Source: Fodinibius sp041642155 (GTDB lineage: Bacteria; Bacteroidota; Rhodothermia; Balneolales; Balneolaceae). From it: a stretch of DNA of 64,000 nt. Position numbers and translations under genes: made by a program. The stretch covers positions 13,512 through 77,511 of the forward strand of contig NZ_JBEPWZ010000001.1 in assembly GCF_041642155.1 (NCBI RefSeq), given 5' to 3'. How positions within the stretch are numbered: the stretch's first letter is position 1; every line of letters starts with the position of its first letter. Shown one piece after another: positions 44,361-53,586 of the stretch. The notes under the pieces were generated by a model. It was not told where the DNA came from and did not search any database. It saw only the letters and a program-made list of their open reading frames with translations.

Positions 44361-44506
44361 GAGAGCTTTGCAAAACCGTTCTTTTGACCAATTCCGGCGT
44401 TATCGATCGGTTGAAGTCCCCACATATAGGGTATATGCTGCGATTCCAACCTCCCCGAGGCCTTGACTTTTCCCGATGCTTCGGGACTGATTTTGCAAAG
44501 ATTCTC
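44361..44506 (+). repeat. MITE-like element, copy 3 (about 146 bp)
   Basis: Left end GAGAGCTTTGCAAAACCG and right end CTGATTTTGCAAAGATTCTC are matching terminal inverted repeats. The internal CCCGATGCTTCGGG hairpin is shared with copy 1, while the middle is more diverged. It lies in the gap between the divergent DUF4412 and hemolysin III genes. Confidence 0.7.
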
Positions 44507-44556
44507 ATTCTTTTGAACCTGTAATCTACAAAAGATACGATTAAATAAAAGACAAA

Positions 44557-44589
44557 TTGTCGGGTATCACTAAAATATCACTACCTTTG
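44557..44589 (+). promoter_or_regulatory. Candidate Bacteroidetes-type promoter for the hemolysin III gene
   Basis: A TTG at 44557-44559 and a TACCTTTG at 44582-44589 match the TTG / TAnnTTTG promoter of Bacteroidetes, with a 22-bp spacer. The -7 box ends 60 bp before the ATG at 44650. The spacing is at the long end of the usual range. Confidence 0.4.
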
Positions 44590-44649
44590 CCACTGCAACA
44601 CATAATTTCGGTTCTTTGACGTTAAATTATTTTGTATCTTTCATTACTT

Positions 44650-45321
44650 ATGAATTACGAAATCATCAAACGGTATATACGGGAACCGGTCAACAGCCTG
44701 ACACACGGCCTCGGGGCCATAGCTGCTGTTATCGGTCTGATTTTACTGCTCTATGAAGCAATCACCCGGGGTTCGATAAACCACCTTATTGCCTTTTCGA
44801 TGTTTGGGCTCAGCATGGTCCTTCTCTATACCTCCAGCACGCTCTTCCACGCCCTTCCGGTAAAGGAAAAAACGCTGAAGCTCCTGCAGAAGCTGGATCA
44901 CAGCATGATCTATGTACTCATTGCCGGTACCTTTACTCCCATTTGCCTGCTGGTACTCGAAGGCAGCTGGAAGTGGGGATTTTTTGCAACCGTCTGGACG
45001 CTGGCGGTCATAGGCATTATCAAGAAATTAGTGTGGATAGAAGCGCCCCGCTGGCTTTCTACCTCTTTCTATTTGGGGATGGGCTGGCTGGCCGTCTTTA
45101 CGTTTCCGACCCTCATGGAGAAACTTCCGCTGGCCTTTCTCATCTGGATTGCCATAGGCGGACTTGCATACACGCTGGGCGCGATTATTTATGGCATTCA
45201 AAAACCAAATCCCGTTCCCGAGTGGTTTGGACATCACGAAATCTGGCACCTGTTTGTACTGGCCGGTACCTTCTCGCACTTCTGGGCTATCTATTACTAT
45301 TTGCCCGGCTATGCGGGATAG
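44650..45321 (+). CDS. Hemolysin III/AdipoR-family membrane protein
   Basis: The 223-residue protein has seven predicted TM helices. Family motifs are EPVNSLTHGLGAIAAVIGLILL, STLFHALPVKEKTLKLLQKLDHSMIYVLIAGTFTP and GHHEIWHLFVLAGTFSHFWAI, which supply the conserved His/Asp residues. The YGIQKPNPVPEWFGHHEIWH stretch is characteristic. Bacterial members are of uncertain function; some are called hemolysin III. The ATG at 44650 is used because the upstream TTG adds no family sequence. It is 72 bp upstream of the gluzincin-barrel gene. Confidence 0.93.
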   Translation: MNYEIIKRYIREPVNSLTHGLGAIAAVIGLILLLYEAITRGSINHLIAFSMFGLSMVLLYTSSTLFHALPVKEKTLKLLQKLDHSMIYVLIAGTFTPICLLVLEGSWKWGFFATVWTLAVIGIIKKLVWIEAPRWLSTSFYLGMGWLAVFTFPTLMEKLPLAFLIWIAIGGLAYTLGAIIYGIQKPNPVPEWFGHHEIWHLFVLAGTFSHFWAIYYYLPGYAG

Positions 45322-45393
45322 ACAAAGTGTTAAGCACGACGTATAATATTTCTTAGGTTGCTGTCTATCTGTCTCCGAAATGCTGGTATTCGT

Positions 45394-48282
45394 ATGCGTA
45401 CAATCTTATTGCTACTGTTGTTCTGTTGGGGAATATATGCCGCCACCCCCGCCCGGGCACAATTCTACCCCACTCAATACCGCCCGGCACAGCAATGGGA
45501 GCAGCTAACAACCCCTCACTTTAACCTGGTATATGCCCGCGGCAACGATTCTACAGCCCTGAAAATGGGACAGATACTTGAAGAGCAATACCCCGGCGTT
45601 CAGCAGTTGGTAGGGGGACAGCTAACCGGGTTTCCCATTATCCTTAATGACTATAATGACCGCTCTAACGGCTTCGTCACTCCCATCCATTTTCGCTCTG
45701 AGATCGAGCTACCGCCTATCAAGGGGAAATCAATGAACCCGCGAACCGGAGGCTGGCTCGAGAATGTGGGTCCCCACGAACTGGTCCACGCGCTCCAGCT
45801 CAGTAACCTTGGCAAAAAAAATCTACCCCATCTCGTCAGCTTTTTTTCTCCTGATTTGGCCCGTTCTTTTCACGGGGCGATCCCTTCCGGCGTTACCGAA
45901 GGGATCGCCGTCTACCACGAAACAGAGGGGGTCTCTCCGGGCGGGGGACGAGGACAATTTCCGATCTTTACCAACCAGTTCGATGCGGTGTTTGACAGCG
46001 ATCAGCGCTGGTCTATGGGACAGATGATACAGATCTCCTCCAACACGCGCCCCTTTAACCGGCATTATATCGGCGGACACGCTTTTACCGACTGGCTGCA
46101 GGAGACCTATGGCTACGAAACCACCCGCGAGACCCTCGGCTTTTACCTGAACTACCCTTTCCTCGGATACGGCGTGGCACTGCGACATACCACAGGCTCC
46201 TGGCCGGGCCAGCTGTACGAACAATTTGAAAAAGATAAGCGGCAATCGTTAAACGACCCGCCGGAAGCAGCCGCTCGCCCTCAGGCCCTATCCATTCCTT
46301 TCAAAGGACGTGAAATTCGGCGGCCCCAGTGGCTGTCCGATTCCACGCTCGTCTTCTACGGATCCTTTTATAATGCACGCCCCGGGTTTTACCGCTATAA
46401 CCTACAGTCCCAAAAAATAAAGCGGATCGTAACCACCAATTCGGTCGGCGACTACCGCTACGATCTTACCGCAGACCGGTCAGCCATGGTTTATAGTTTT
46501 TACGATTCCGACCCCCTTTACGACCATACCTATACAGCGGAGCTGGCGGAATACGATCTTTCTACCGGTACTCGCCGGCAGCTCACCGAAGGGGCGCGGC
46601 TATACGCGCCGCAATACGACAATAACCGGCTGCTGGCCCTGCAAACGCGTCCGGCTTCCTCGGCATTGGTTTCGGTGCGCCGGGACCGCACCACCTCCGA
46701 AGCTATCCCATTACTCTCTTCCGGAGCCTATGAAATAACCGCGATCGCCCGCCATCAGGATAAGAAACGGCTGGCTGTTATTGCCAATAAAGGGGGCTTG
46801 CAGGGGTTGTGGATTGCTGGCCGGGACAATCCGGAACAGGCCTTATCCCGAGCGCCGGATATCTCCTTTGAAAACGGCGCTGTTTTTGACCCCGAATGGC
46901 ACCCGGATGGCGATAAACTGCTCTTCAGCAGCGGATTCTCCGGCATCCACCAACTCTATGAATATAACCTGCGGGATGACTCCGTTATCCAAATCACCCG
47001 AGCAGGCTTCAATGCCTTTGAGGGAGCCTACAGTCCCGGTGGCACCCGCATCGCTTTTATTCGGCAGCATACCAATGAACGCCTGCCCGTTGTTCTCGAG
47101 CGCTCCCCCGCACCGGGAGATACTGTTTCCGTATCGCTCTGGAAACCCTCAGAAACCAAGGCAGCAGCAATGCGGCGTTCTGCGGTCTCCGACTCCGTTG
47201 TCACCGCCTCCGAACAGTGGAGCCGGGAACCCTATTCTCCCGGCTCCAGCTGGCTGAAGCCGCGGACGGTCTTGCCGGCGGTCCACGAGATTTCTAACAG
47301 AGGCCGCTACCAGATAGGACTCTCGCTGCACAGTAATAATTTGTTGCAAAGCCAGGCCTATTCCGCAGAAATAAGTTACCTGGAGGAACAGCTGTGGTAC
47401 GACCTGTCCTACGAAAACAAGCAATTTTATCCGGGCTTCAACATGCGCCTCTATAGCGAACCCTCCTATTTCAGGTTCAACACGACACAAAATAATACCG
47501 TCACCCTGCTCCGCGAGGACCGGTCTCTCGCTTTCAGCGTCCCATTCGATTTTCAGCTTGATCAAAATGTTTTCTCCACTTCCTTTTTCATAGAGCCCGA
47601 ATTTCGTTACTCACAGATACGGTTTCGTGATGTCGGACTGGCCAGTAATATATCCGACTTCGCCAACAGTGCTGTCAGTAACCTGTACGGGCAGTTTAAC
47701 TTCCGGCTGCAGCAGAATATCCGGGATGTTCAACCCAACAGTGGACTGGTGCTGTATTCGAAACTCGAGCACTTCTGGAGTACCTCTGATCTTCGGTTCT
47801 CGAACGGGCAGGATGAAGTTGAACTGACTTTACGGCAACCTACGGCCCTTCAGGGCGGTATCATTGGCTTTCTGTCCCCGCTCCGCCGATGGAACCAGTC
47901 GCTGCGCCTGGAGGTGGAGGGACTTACCCAGTCGGGGCCTGTTTTTAACAACCAGTCGCTGGTCTCGGATGCCTTCTCCGAACCGGTTCTCGCTACTTCC
48001 GACAACCTTTTGAGCCTGTCAGCCCACTACACCATCCCCCTTCTTTTTGCCGATGACGGCGGGTTTTTATTACCGTTCTACCTGAAAAATCTGTATCTGG
48101 TTGCGTTCTCCAGTTCGGTAACGGATCCTGCGGTTGCGGACTGGCGGGAACAGTCGCGGTCTGTATATGGGTTAGAGCTGCGAACAAGATTCCGGATCTC
48201 CAACTTGTCTTTCGATCTTGGAATCGGCTACGGTTACGAACCCACGCGGGAAAATCACCATATTTACTTCGGAAGCTTTTAA
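45394..48282 (+). CDS. Exported zinc-peptidase-like protein with beta-propeller and C-terminal outer-membrane barrel
   Basis: The 962-residue protein has a signal peptide (1-23, ending in TPARAQ). A peptidase-MA-like gluzincin domain with GPHELVHALQLSN (HEXXH, about residue 128) and TEGIAVYHETEG (third ligand Glu) occupies roughly residues 25-320. A beta-propeller with WD/TolB-like repeats follows (IRRPQWLSDSTLVFYGSF, HPDGDKLLFSSGFSG, YSPGGTRIAFIRQ). The last 300 residues form a beta-barrel-like domain ending in aromatic YFGSF. The layout suggests a surface or outer-membrane metallopeptidase, but proteolytic activity is unproven. It lies in a plus-strand run with hemolysin III and DUF2911. 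Confidence 0.8.
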   Translation: MRTILLLLLFCWGIYAATPARAQFYPTQYRPAQQWEQLTTPHFNLVYARGNDSTALKMGQILEEQYPGVQQLVGGQLTGFPIILNDYNDRSNGFVTPIHFRSEIELPPIKGKSMNPRTGGWLENVGPHELVHALQLSNLGKKNLPHLVSFFSPDLARSFHGAIPSGVTEGIAVYHETEGVSPGGGRGQFPIFTNQFDAVFDSDQRWSMGQMIQISSNTRPFNRHYIGGHAFTDWLQETYGYETTRETLGFYLNYPFLGYGVALRHTTGSWPGQLYEQFEKDKRQSLNDPPEAAARPQALSIPFKGREIRRPQWLSDSTLVFYGSFYNARPGFYRYNLQSQKIKRIVTTNSVGDYRYDLTADRSAMVYSFYDSDPLYDHTYTAELAEYDLSTGTRRQLTEGARLYAPQYDNNRLLALQTRPASSALVSVRRDRTTSEAIPLLSSGAYEITAIARHQDKKRLAVIANKGGLQGLWIAGRDNPEQALSRAPDISFENGAVFDPEWHPDGDKLLFSSGFSGIHQLYEYNLRDDSVIQITRAGFNAFEGAYSPGGTRIAFIRQHTNERLPVVLERSPAPGDTVSVSLWKPSETKAAAMRRSAVSDSVVTASEQWSREPYSPGSSWLKPRTVLPAVHEISNRGRYQIGLSLHSNNLLQSQAYSAEISYLEEQLWYDLSYENKQFYPGFNMRLYSEPSYFRFNTTQNNTVTLLREDRSLAFSVPFDFQLDQNVFSTSFFIEPEFRYSQIRFRDVGLASNISDFANSAVSNLYGQFNFRLQQNIRDVQPNSGLVLYSKLEHFWSTSDLRFSNGQDEVELTLRQPTALQGGIIGFLSPLRRWNQSLRLEVEGLTQSGPVFNNQSLVSDAFSEPVLATSDNLLSLSAHYTIPLLFADDGGFLLPFYLKNLYLVAFSSSVTDPAVADWREQSRSVYGLELRTRFRISNLSFDLGIGYGYEPTRENHHIYFGSF

Positions 48283-48338
48283 GGTTATTATTTGTTACAC
48301 TATGATATCGTAATCTCCATGTTCAACTAAGCTCTGTT

Positions 48339-48923
48339 ATGACGACCAGAACAATTTATCTTCTATCTTCTCTGTTAATACTACTTCTCCTGGGGAGCTG
48401 TAGCCAGTCAGAGCCAGAAGAAACGGAAACGCTCCGTCGAAAGAGTCCGATTGCCATTGCCAAGGTACTTCACCATCCCTCTGACACCTACATCAAAATT
48501 ATATATGGTCAGCCTTACAAACGGGACCGCGATATTTTCGGTCAGCTTGTGCCCTACGATAATATTTGGCGCACCGGTGCCAACGAGGCGACCGAACTTA
48601 CCACTACCCACGACATTCGTTTCGCGGGAGAAAAACTGGAGGCAGGGACTTATTCTCTGTTTACGATTCCCCGGGAGGACGAGCCGTGGACGGTTATTTT
48701 AAACGGCGAGCTCGGTTTATGGGGCGATTTTGATTACCAGCAGGAGCATGACGTGCTTCGCGTCGACGTTCCCGCCGAGCAAAAGGAGTCTGTTGCAGAA
48801 GCGTTCACCATTCAGTTTTCCGATGTGGTGGATGATTCTACCAATATCATGCTGCAGTGGGACCAGACCGAAGTGCGTATTCCGATTGCATTTCTCGCCT
48901 CCGGATCCGGGGCGGGGGAATGA
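48339..48923 (+). CDS. DUF2911-family lipoprotein
   Basis: The 194-residue protein has a lipoprotein signal ending LLLLLGSCSQ (Cys21). It has the DUF2911 stretches SPIAIAKVLHHPSDTYIKIIYGQPYKRDRDIFG, VPYDNIWRTGANEATELTTT and GEKLEAGTYSLFTIPREDEPW. The function is unknown. It is 56 bp downstream of the gluzincin-barrel gene on the same strand and may share its transcript. Confidence 0.92.
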   Translation: MTTRTIYLLSSLLILLLLGSCSQSEPEETETLRRKSPIAIAKVLHHPSDTYIKIIYGQPYKRDRDIFGQLVPYDNIWRTGANEATELTTTHDIRFAGEKLEAGTYSLFTIPREDEPWTVILNGELGLWGDFDYQQEHDVLRVDVPAEQKESVAEAFTIQFSDVVDDSTNIMLQWDQTEVRIPIAFLASGSGAGE

Positions 48924-49210
48924 ACATCGCACAACAACCCCAGCTTAAGAGGTTAAACGTTAACTCACGATACATGCAAAAAATCTCGAATAATTGCCCA
49001 CCTTGTACCTGAGCTCTCAATTCCAGAAGCGGTAGGGTAGCCTGACAGGGCCGGAGAGGTGTTTTCATCGTTATTAACATGCCGGTTTTTATTAAAAGAG
49101 ATCTTCCAACTCCATTCAAAAGAATAAAAACATATTGTTATATTGGCTACCTTAATTTTAGGGAATGAAATATTTCTCTTTGCCCTCTCAAAATCTTTAA
49201 TAAATCAAAG

Positions 49211-50950
49211 ATGACTTATACTTTTTGGGATTTTTTGCAGCTGATAGGTGCACTGGGAATCTTTATCTACGGGATGAAGGTGTTTAGTGACGGGCTTCAG
49301 AAAGTTGCAGGCAATAAGCTCCGGTCCATTCTCAAGGGAATGACCAGTACGAGATTTCGCGGAATCCTTACCGGGTTTACCACCACAACGATTACGCAAT
49401 CCTCCTCGACCACGACGGTTATGGTCGTAAGTTTTGTAAATGCCGGATTGATTACCTTTATAGAATCCACGGGAGTGATCATGGGGGCCAACATCGGCAC
49501 TACGGTCACCGCCTGGATGATCTCTATTTTTGGGTTTAAAATGCAGATTACGCCCCTGGCTATGATGCTCATCGGCATCTTTTTTCCCTTCATATTTTTT
49601 GGCCGTGAAAAATTGCGGAACCTTGCCGAAGCGATGATCGGTTTCGGAATCCTGTTTATTGGACTGGATTTCATAAAAAACGGGGTGCCGAACATCCAGG
49701 ATAACCCCGAGATGTTCATGTTTCTGGATCAGTTCACGGAGTTTGGCTTCGCCTCTATTTTAATTTTTATTGTGGCCGGCACCATCCTGACATTAGTCAC
49801 CCAGTCTTCTTCAGCGGCCTCCGCTATTACGCTTGTAATGCTGTTTGAGGGCTGGATTGACTTTCCCATTGCAGCGGCCATGATCCTCGGTGAAAACATC
49901 GGGACAACGGTCACCGCCAATATCGCTGCCGTTGTCGGAAATGTTTATGCCAAACGAGCCGCCCGGTTTCACTTTGTGTTCAATATATTCGGGGTAATAT
50001 GGATGCTCATTCTGATGCAGCCTTTCCTGATGGGGATAGATGCAACGATGAGCTATTTTTCTCCGGGGGCAGGTTCTATCCTCCACGCGACCGATGAACT
50101 GGGTCGGGCCAATGCCACGTTGGCCGTTTCGCTGTTCCATACTGTATTTAATATAGCCAACGTGTTGCTACTTGTTGGTTTTGTACCGTATATCGTTCGG
50201 ATTGTAGAGAAGTATCAAAAAGAAAAGGAGGATACACAGCATCGGCTGCAGTATATCTCTTCCGGGATGATGTCTTCTCCCGAGCTGTCGATGTCACAGG
50301 CTCACAAAGAGATAGAGCTGTTTGCCAAACTGGTGGAAAAAATGCACTTCAGCATGCAGGGACTGTTGTTTAACAAGCAGAATAAGCAAGAGCAGTTTCT
50401 GAAGAAGATTGAGAAAAGAGAAAAAATAACCGACAACATTGAGCTTGAGATCGCTGAGTACCTGACTAAAATTTCCAGTTTTACACTCACAGAAGAAGCC
50501 ACCCGGCGCATTCGCGGCATGCACAGCATGATCAACGACCTGGAAAGAGTGGGAGATATTTATTTTCAAATGTCAAAAACATTTGAACGGATGCAATCTG
50601 AAGGAAACGAATTACCTGACCATGCATTGGAAAAGATTGGCAGGATGCTTGACCGGGTACACGATGCCATTCGCAATGTCCGCGAGAACCTCTCAGGGGA
50701 TAACGGAGACATCGATCTGGAAAAATCCCTGCACCTTGAAAATTCCATCGATTTGTATCGCGACGAGTTGCTGGAGTTTCATTATGCTCAGCTTGAGGAT
50801 AACGGGTACTCAAACCAGGTTGGATTTGTATTCCTGGATTACCTGAACCGGTTAGAGAAAATCGGGGATCACCTTTTTAATGTAAATGAGGCCATTGCCG
50901 GCAAGAAAGTAAAAGCCGCCTATGAAAGAGTGGTCGAGGAACGAGGCTAG
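49211..50950 (+). CDS. Na+/phosphate cotransporter-like protein with PhoU-like C-terminal domain
   Basis: The 579-residue protein has about eight TM helices in the first 350 residues. Two repeats carry the QSSS motif typical of Na/Pi cotransporters: TITQSSSTTTVMVVSFVNAG and LVTQSSSAASAITLVMLFEG. NIGTTVTAWM and NIGTTVTANIAAV are duplicated stretches. The C-terminal 200 residues are PhoU-like helices (VEKMHFSMQGLLFNK, IRGMHSMINDLERVGDI and YLNRLEKIGDHLFNVNEAI). It imports phosphate or another anion with sodium. The gene has its own upstream region of 287 bp. Confidence 0.95.
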   Translation: MTYTFWDFLQLIGALGIFIYGMKVFSDGLQKVAGNKLRSILKGMTSTRFRGILTGFTTTTITQSSSTTTVMVVSFVNAGLITFIESTGVIMGANIGTTVTAWMISIFGFKMQITPLAMMLIGIFFPFIFFGREKLRNLAEAMIGFGILFIGLDFIKNGVPNIQDNPEMFMFLDQFTEFGFASILIFIVAGTILTLVTQSSSAASAITLVMLFEGWIDFPIAAAMILGENIGTTVTANIAAVVGNVYAKRAARFHFVFNIFGVIWMLILMQPFLMGIDATMSYFSPGAGSILHATDELGRANATLAVSLFHTVFNIANVLLLVGFVPYIVRIVEKYQKEKEDTQHRLQYISSGMMSSPELSMSQAHKEIELFAKLVEKMHFSMQGLLFNKQNKQEQFLKKIEKREKITDNIELEIAEYLTKISSFTLTEEATRRIRGMHSMINDLERVGDIYFQMSKTFERMQSEGNELPDHALEKIGRMLDRVHDAIRNVRENLSGDNGDIDLEKSLHLENSIDLYRDELLEFHYAQLEDNGYSNQVGFVFLDYLNRLEKIGDHLFNVNEAIAGKKVKAAYERVVEERG

Positions 50951-51078
50951 CCATACGAAGCATCGGCACGTTTTTCGAATCCAAATTTTTTCGGACTTTG
51001 AATAGCGGTTGGACATGCTTACTAAAGCCCTATAATATATGATTGATCGGAACCCCGATCGCGGATGTTTCAGCGTTA

Positions 51079-51420
51079 TTACTTCACCTTTTCCAACAGC
51101 TCATCCGGCACGTCAATATCCATGCGCAGCAAAGTTGCAGCGTGGGTTTTTCCCTGGGCATCGAGTTTCAGGGAAACCGTACCTCCACCGCCCAGGCTGT
51201 CGTTCAGCACAAAGTTCAGCGCATCAATGTTGGGCATCTCGTAACGCTCAACCTCTCCATTACAGATATGTTTCATATGCTCTTTCACCACCTCGGCCGT
51301 GAGGATATCTTTGAGAAAAGGATACACAGCCGGGTGACGCGCAATAATCCCTATATTGCTTTTATTTCCCTTATCCCCGCTGCGTCCGTGGGCAATATCA
51401 ATGAGCTTAACCTGTGCCAT
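51079..51420 (-). CDS. AtuA-like ferredoxin-fold domain protein (standalone)
   Basis: The 113-residue protein matches the C-terminal part of AtuA/DUF1446 proteins: KLIDIAHGRSGDKGNKSNIGIIARHP and LNFVLNDSLGGGGTVSLKLDAQGKT are characteristic. Usually this domain is joined to an acyclic terpene utilisation AtuA domain. Here it is a separate small protein, and no partner is seen nearby. The function is unknown. Confidence 0.9.
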   Translation of the reverse strand: MAQVKLIDIAHGRSGDKGNKSNIGIIARHPAVYPFLKDILTAEVVKEHMKHICNGEVERYEMPNIDALNFVLNDSLGGGGTVSLKLDAQGKTHAATLLRMDIDVPDELLEKVK

Positions 51421-51575
51421 ACTATATGATCCTTGAGTTAGTTACCTGCTGATGTGTAATCAAGATAACTGGCCGGAGGAGTACCTGCAAAAAAAGTCTG
51501 ATAATCGCAAACGATTTTTCTATCAGCTTGGTTGTACAATCTCACTAATACTTCAATATTAAACTAAAATTATTT

Positions 51576-51932
51576 ATGAGCTACTTAGACAAAATTACGG
51601 ATATCTACGATCACATTGCCCAGGGTACGGCCTTGGACGCTTTTGAAGAGTATTATGGCGAAGATGTAGTTATGGTATTGGAAGACGGTACCGAAGTGGA
51701 AGGGAAGGACACCAATCGCGAACGGGAAAACGAATTTTTTGACAGCGTGGAAGCTTTTCACGGCATAGAGGTTACCTCTATTACCTCAAATGAAGAGGAA
51801 GCCACCACGGCCGTTGAATCTGCCATGGATGTCACGTTTAAGGGTGGTGACCGTGTTAGTCTGGAGCAGGTCGCCGTGCAGCACTGGGATGGCGATAAGA
51901 TCGCCAGGGAGCGATTTTACGCCACTCAGTAA
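51576..51932 (+). CDS. SnoaL-like (NTF2-fold) protein
   Basis: The 118-residue protein has NTF2/SnoaL features: a helical start (LDKITDIYDHIAQGTALDAFEEYYGEDVVMVLEDGTEVEGKD), a beta-rich core, and a C-terminal VAVQHWDGDKIARERFYAT. The role of such proteins ranges from ketosteroid isomerase to unknown. It is a single gene with a good terminator. Confidence 0.9.
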   Translation: MSYLDKITDIYDHIAQGTALDAFEEYYGEDVVMVLEDGTEVEGKDTNRERENEFFDSVEAFHGIEVTSITSNEEEATTAVESAMDVTFKGGDRVSLEQVAVQHWDGDKIARERFYATQ

Positions 51933-51957
51933 AGAATAGACATCCATTCCTCATTGA

Positions 51958-51987
51958 ATAGCTCCCTGGGCTCAGGGGGCTATTTTT
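51958..51987 (+). terminator. Intrinsic terminator after the SnoaL-like gene
   Basis: An 11-bp stem ATAGCTCCCTG / CAGGGGGCTAT with one G-T pair and a 4-nt GGCT loop is followed by a run of T residues (51983-51987). It starts 26 bp after the stop codon. Confidence 0.85.
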
Positions 51988-52294
51988 ATGCGGGGTCGGC
52001 CCGGACAATTCCACCCGTCAATCACATTCATGCTGGAATGGCCAATATCATTCTATAGTCCGGCCTGTCAGGCACAATCCCGGTCTTTTCATTTCTTCAA
52101 TCATATCAAGTAATCCACATATAACCATAATTCACTTTCTTTTTTTCGCAAAGGTTTAGTTTATTATAGCCGACCGGATGATCCGGCTAAACAGGTTATT
52201 ATGTATTGTTTATTATATATTGTGAAAGCCGATCAGATCCTCCTTATATTTTACCCAGATCAAATCCCTATATTAATTAATATCTTTTCTTAGC
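51988..52294. other. Upstream region of fabF
   Basis: An AT-rich stretch of about 300 bp without coding features. It probably contains the fabF promoter, but no clear box pair was found. Confidence 0.4.
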
Positions 52295-53545
52295 ATGAGC
52301 AAGCCGAACAGAGTTGTCATTACCGGGTTAGGAGCCCTTTCTCCCTTAGGCAATAACGTGGATGATTTTTGGAATAATCTGAAGAACGGTGTCAGCGGCG
52401 CCGATTATATCACCCATTTTGATCCCTCGGAATTTCGCACGCATTTTGCCTGTGAACTCAAGGATTTTGACGTTACGGAGCATCTCGAGCACAATACAAT
52501 CCGCCGCTCCGATCCCTACAGCCATTATGCACTGGTGGCTACTCAACAGGCGGTAGAGGATTCCGGACTCGATTTCAACGAAATGGATCCCTTTGACAGT
52601 GGCGTCATTTGGGGAAGCGGCCAGGGGGGGATGTATACCTTCGAGGAGGAGGTCAGAAACTATGCCGATAACGATTACTCCCCCCGCTTTAACCCGTTTT
52701 TTGTGCCCAAGCTGATTATTAATATGGCCCCGGGACTTATTTCCATGGAATACGGCCTTATGGGGATCAATTATGCCACGGTTTCGGCTTGTGCTACCTC
52801 GAACACAGCTATTATGGATGCCCTGAACTATATCCGCTGGGGAAAGGCCAAAGTGATTATCACCGGTGGATCGGAGGCCGGCATTACGGAAGCATCGTTC
52901 GGCGGGTTCTCGGCGATGCGTGCCATGTCCCAGCGCAATGACGACCCCAAACACGCCTCACGTCCTTTTGACAAGGACCGCGACGGTTTTGTGATGGGCG
53001 AGGGAGCGGCTACCCTTATTTTGGAAGAATATGAGCACGCAAAAGCCCGCGGAGCCCATATATACGGGGAGGTCACCGGCGCGGCCATGACGGCCGACGC
53101 CTATCATATGACGGCCACCCATCCGGAAGGCAAGGGAGCTTCGGTAGCCATGAAACAGGCACTGGACGACAGCAATCTCAATCCCGAAGACGTGGATTAT
53201 CTCAATACTCACGCTACTTCTACCCCGATGGGCGATGCCAGCGAAACCAAGGCAATCGCCCGGGTATTCGGCAAAAAACCTGATCAGCTGTCCGTCAGCG
53301 CCACAAAGTCAATGACGGGGCACCTGTTAGGCGCGGCGGGTGCTATTGAGGCTATTGCAAGCATAAAGGCGATTAATGAAGGCGTTATTCCGCCGACCAT
53401 CAATACGGAAACCATTGATGAGGAGATTCCATCGGGACTTGATATCGTACTGGGCGAGACGCTCGAAAAAGAGGTCAATGTGGCCATGAGCGATACCTTC
53501 GGCTTCGGGGGCCACAATGGCATTGTGGTATTTAAGAAGGTATAA
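52295..53545 (+). CDS. fabF: Beta-ketoacyl-ACP synthase II
   Basis: The 416-residue condensing enzyme elongates fatty acids by adding malonyl-ACP units. The catalytic Cys is in TVSACATSNTAI (about residue 166). The two His residues are in LNTHATSTPMGDASE and SMTGHLLGAAGAIEA. The Lys is in VSATKSMTG. The length fits FabF (about 412). It is not next to acpP or other fab genes, so it is a separately expressed copy, or the only KAS-II encoded outside the main fab cluster. Confidence 0.97.
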   Translation: MSKPNRVVITGLGALSPLGNNVDDFWNNLKNGVSGADYITHFDPSEFRTHFACELKDFDVTEHLEHNTIRRSDPYSHYALVATQQAVEDSGLDFNEMDPFDSGVIWGSGQGGMYTFEEEVRNYADNDYSPRFNPFFVPKLIINMAPGLISMEYGLMGINYATVSACATSNTAIMDALNYIRWGKAKVIITGGSEAGITEASFGGFSAMRAMSQRNDDPKHASRPFDKDRDGFVMGEGAATLILEEYEHAKARGAHIYGEVTGAAMTADAYHMTATHPEGKGASVAMKQALDDSNLNPEDVDYLNTHATSTPMGDASETKAIARVFGKKPDQLSVSATKSMTGHLLGAAGAIEAIASIKAINEGVIPPTINTETIDEEIPSGLDIVLGETLEKEVNVAMSDTFGFGGHNGIVVFKKV

Positions 53546-53586
53546 ACTTCTCCACGATGCATCGCTTTGACAACCGGCAGAATAAC

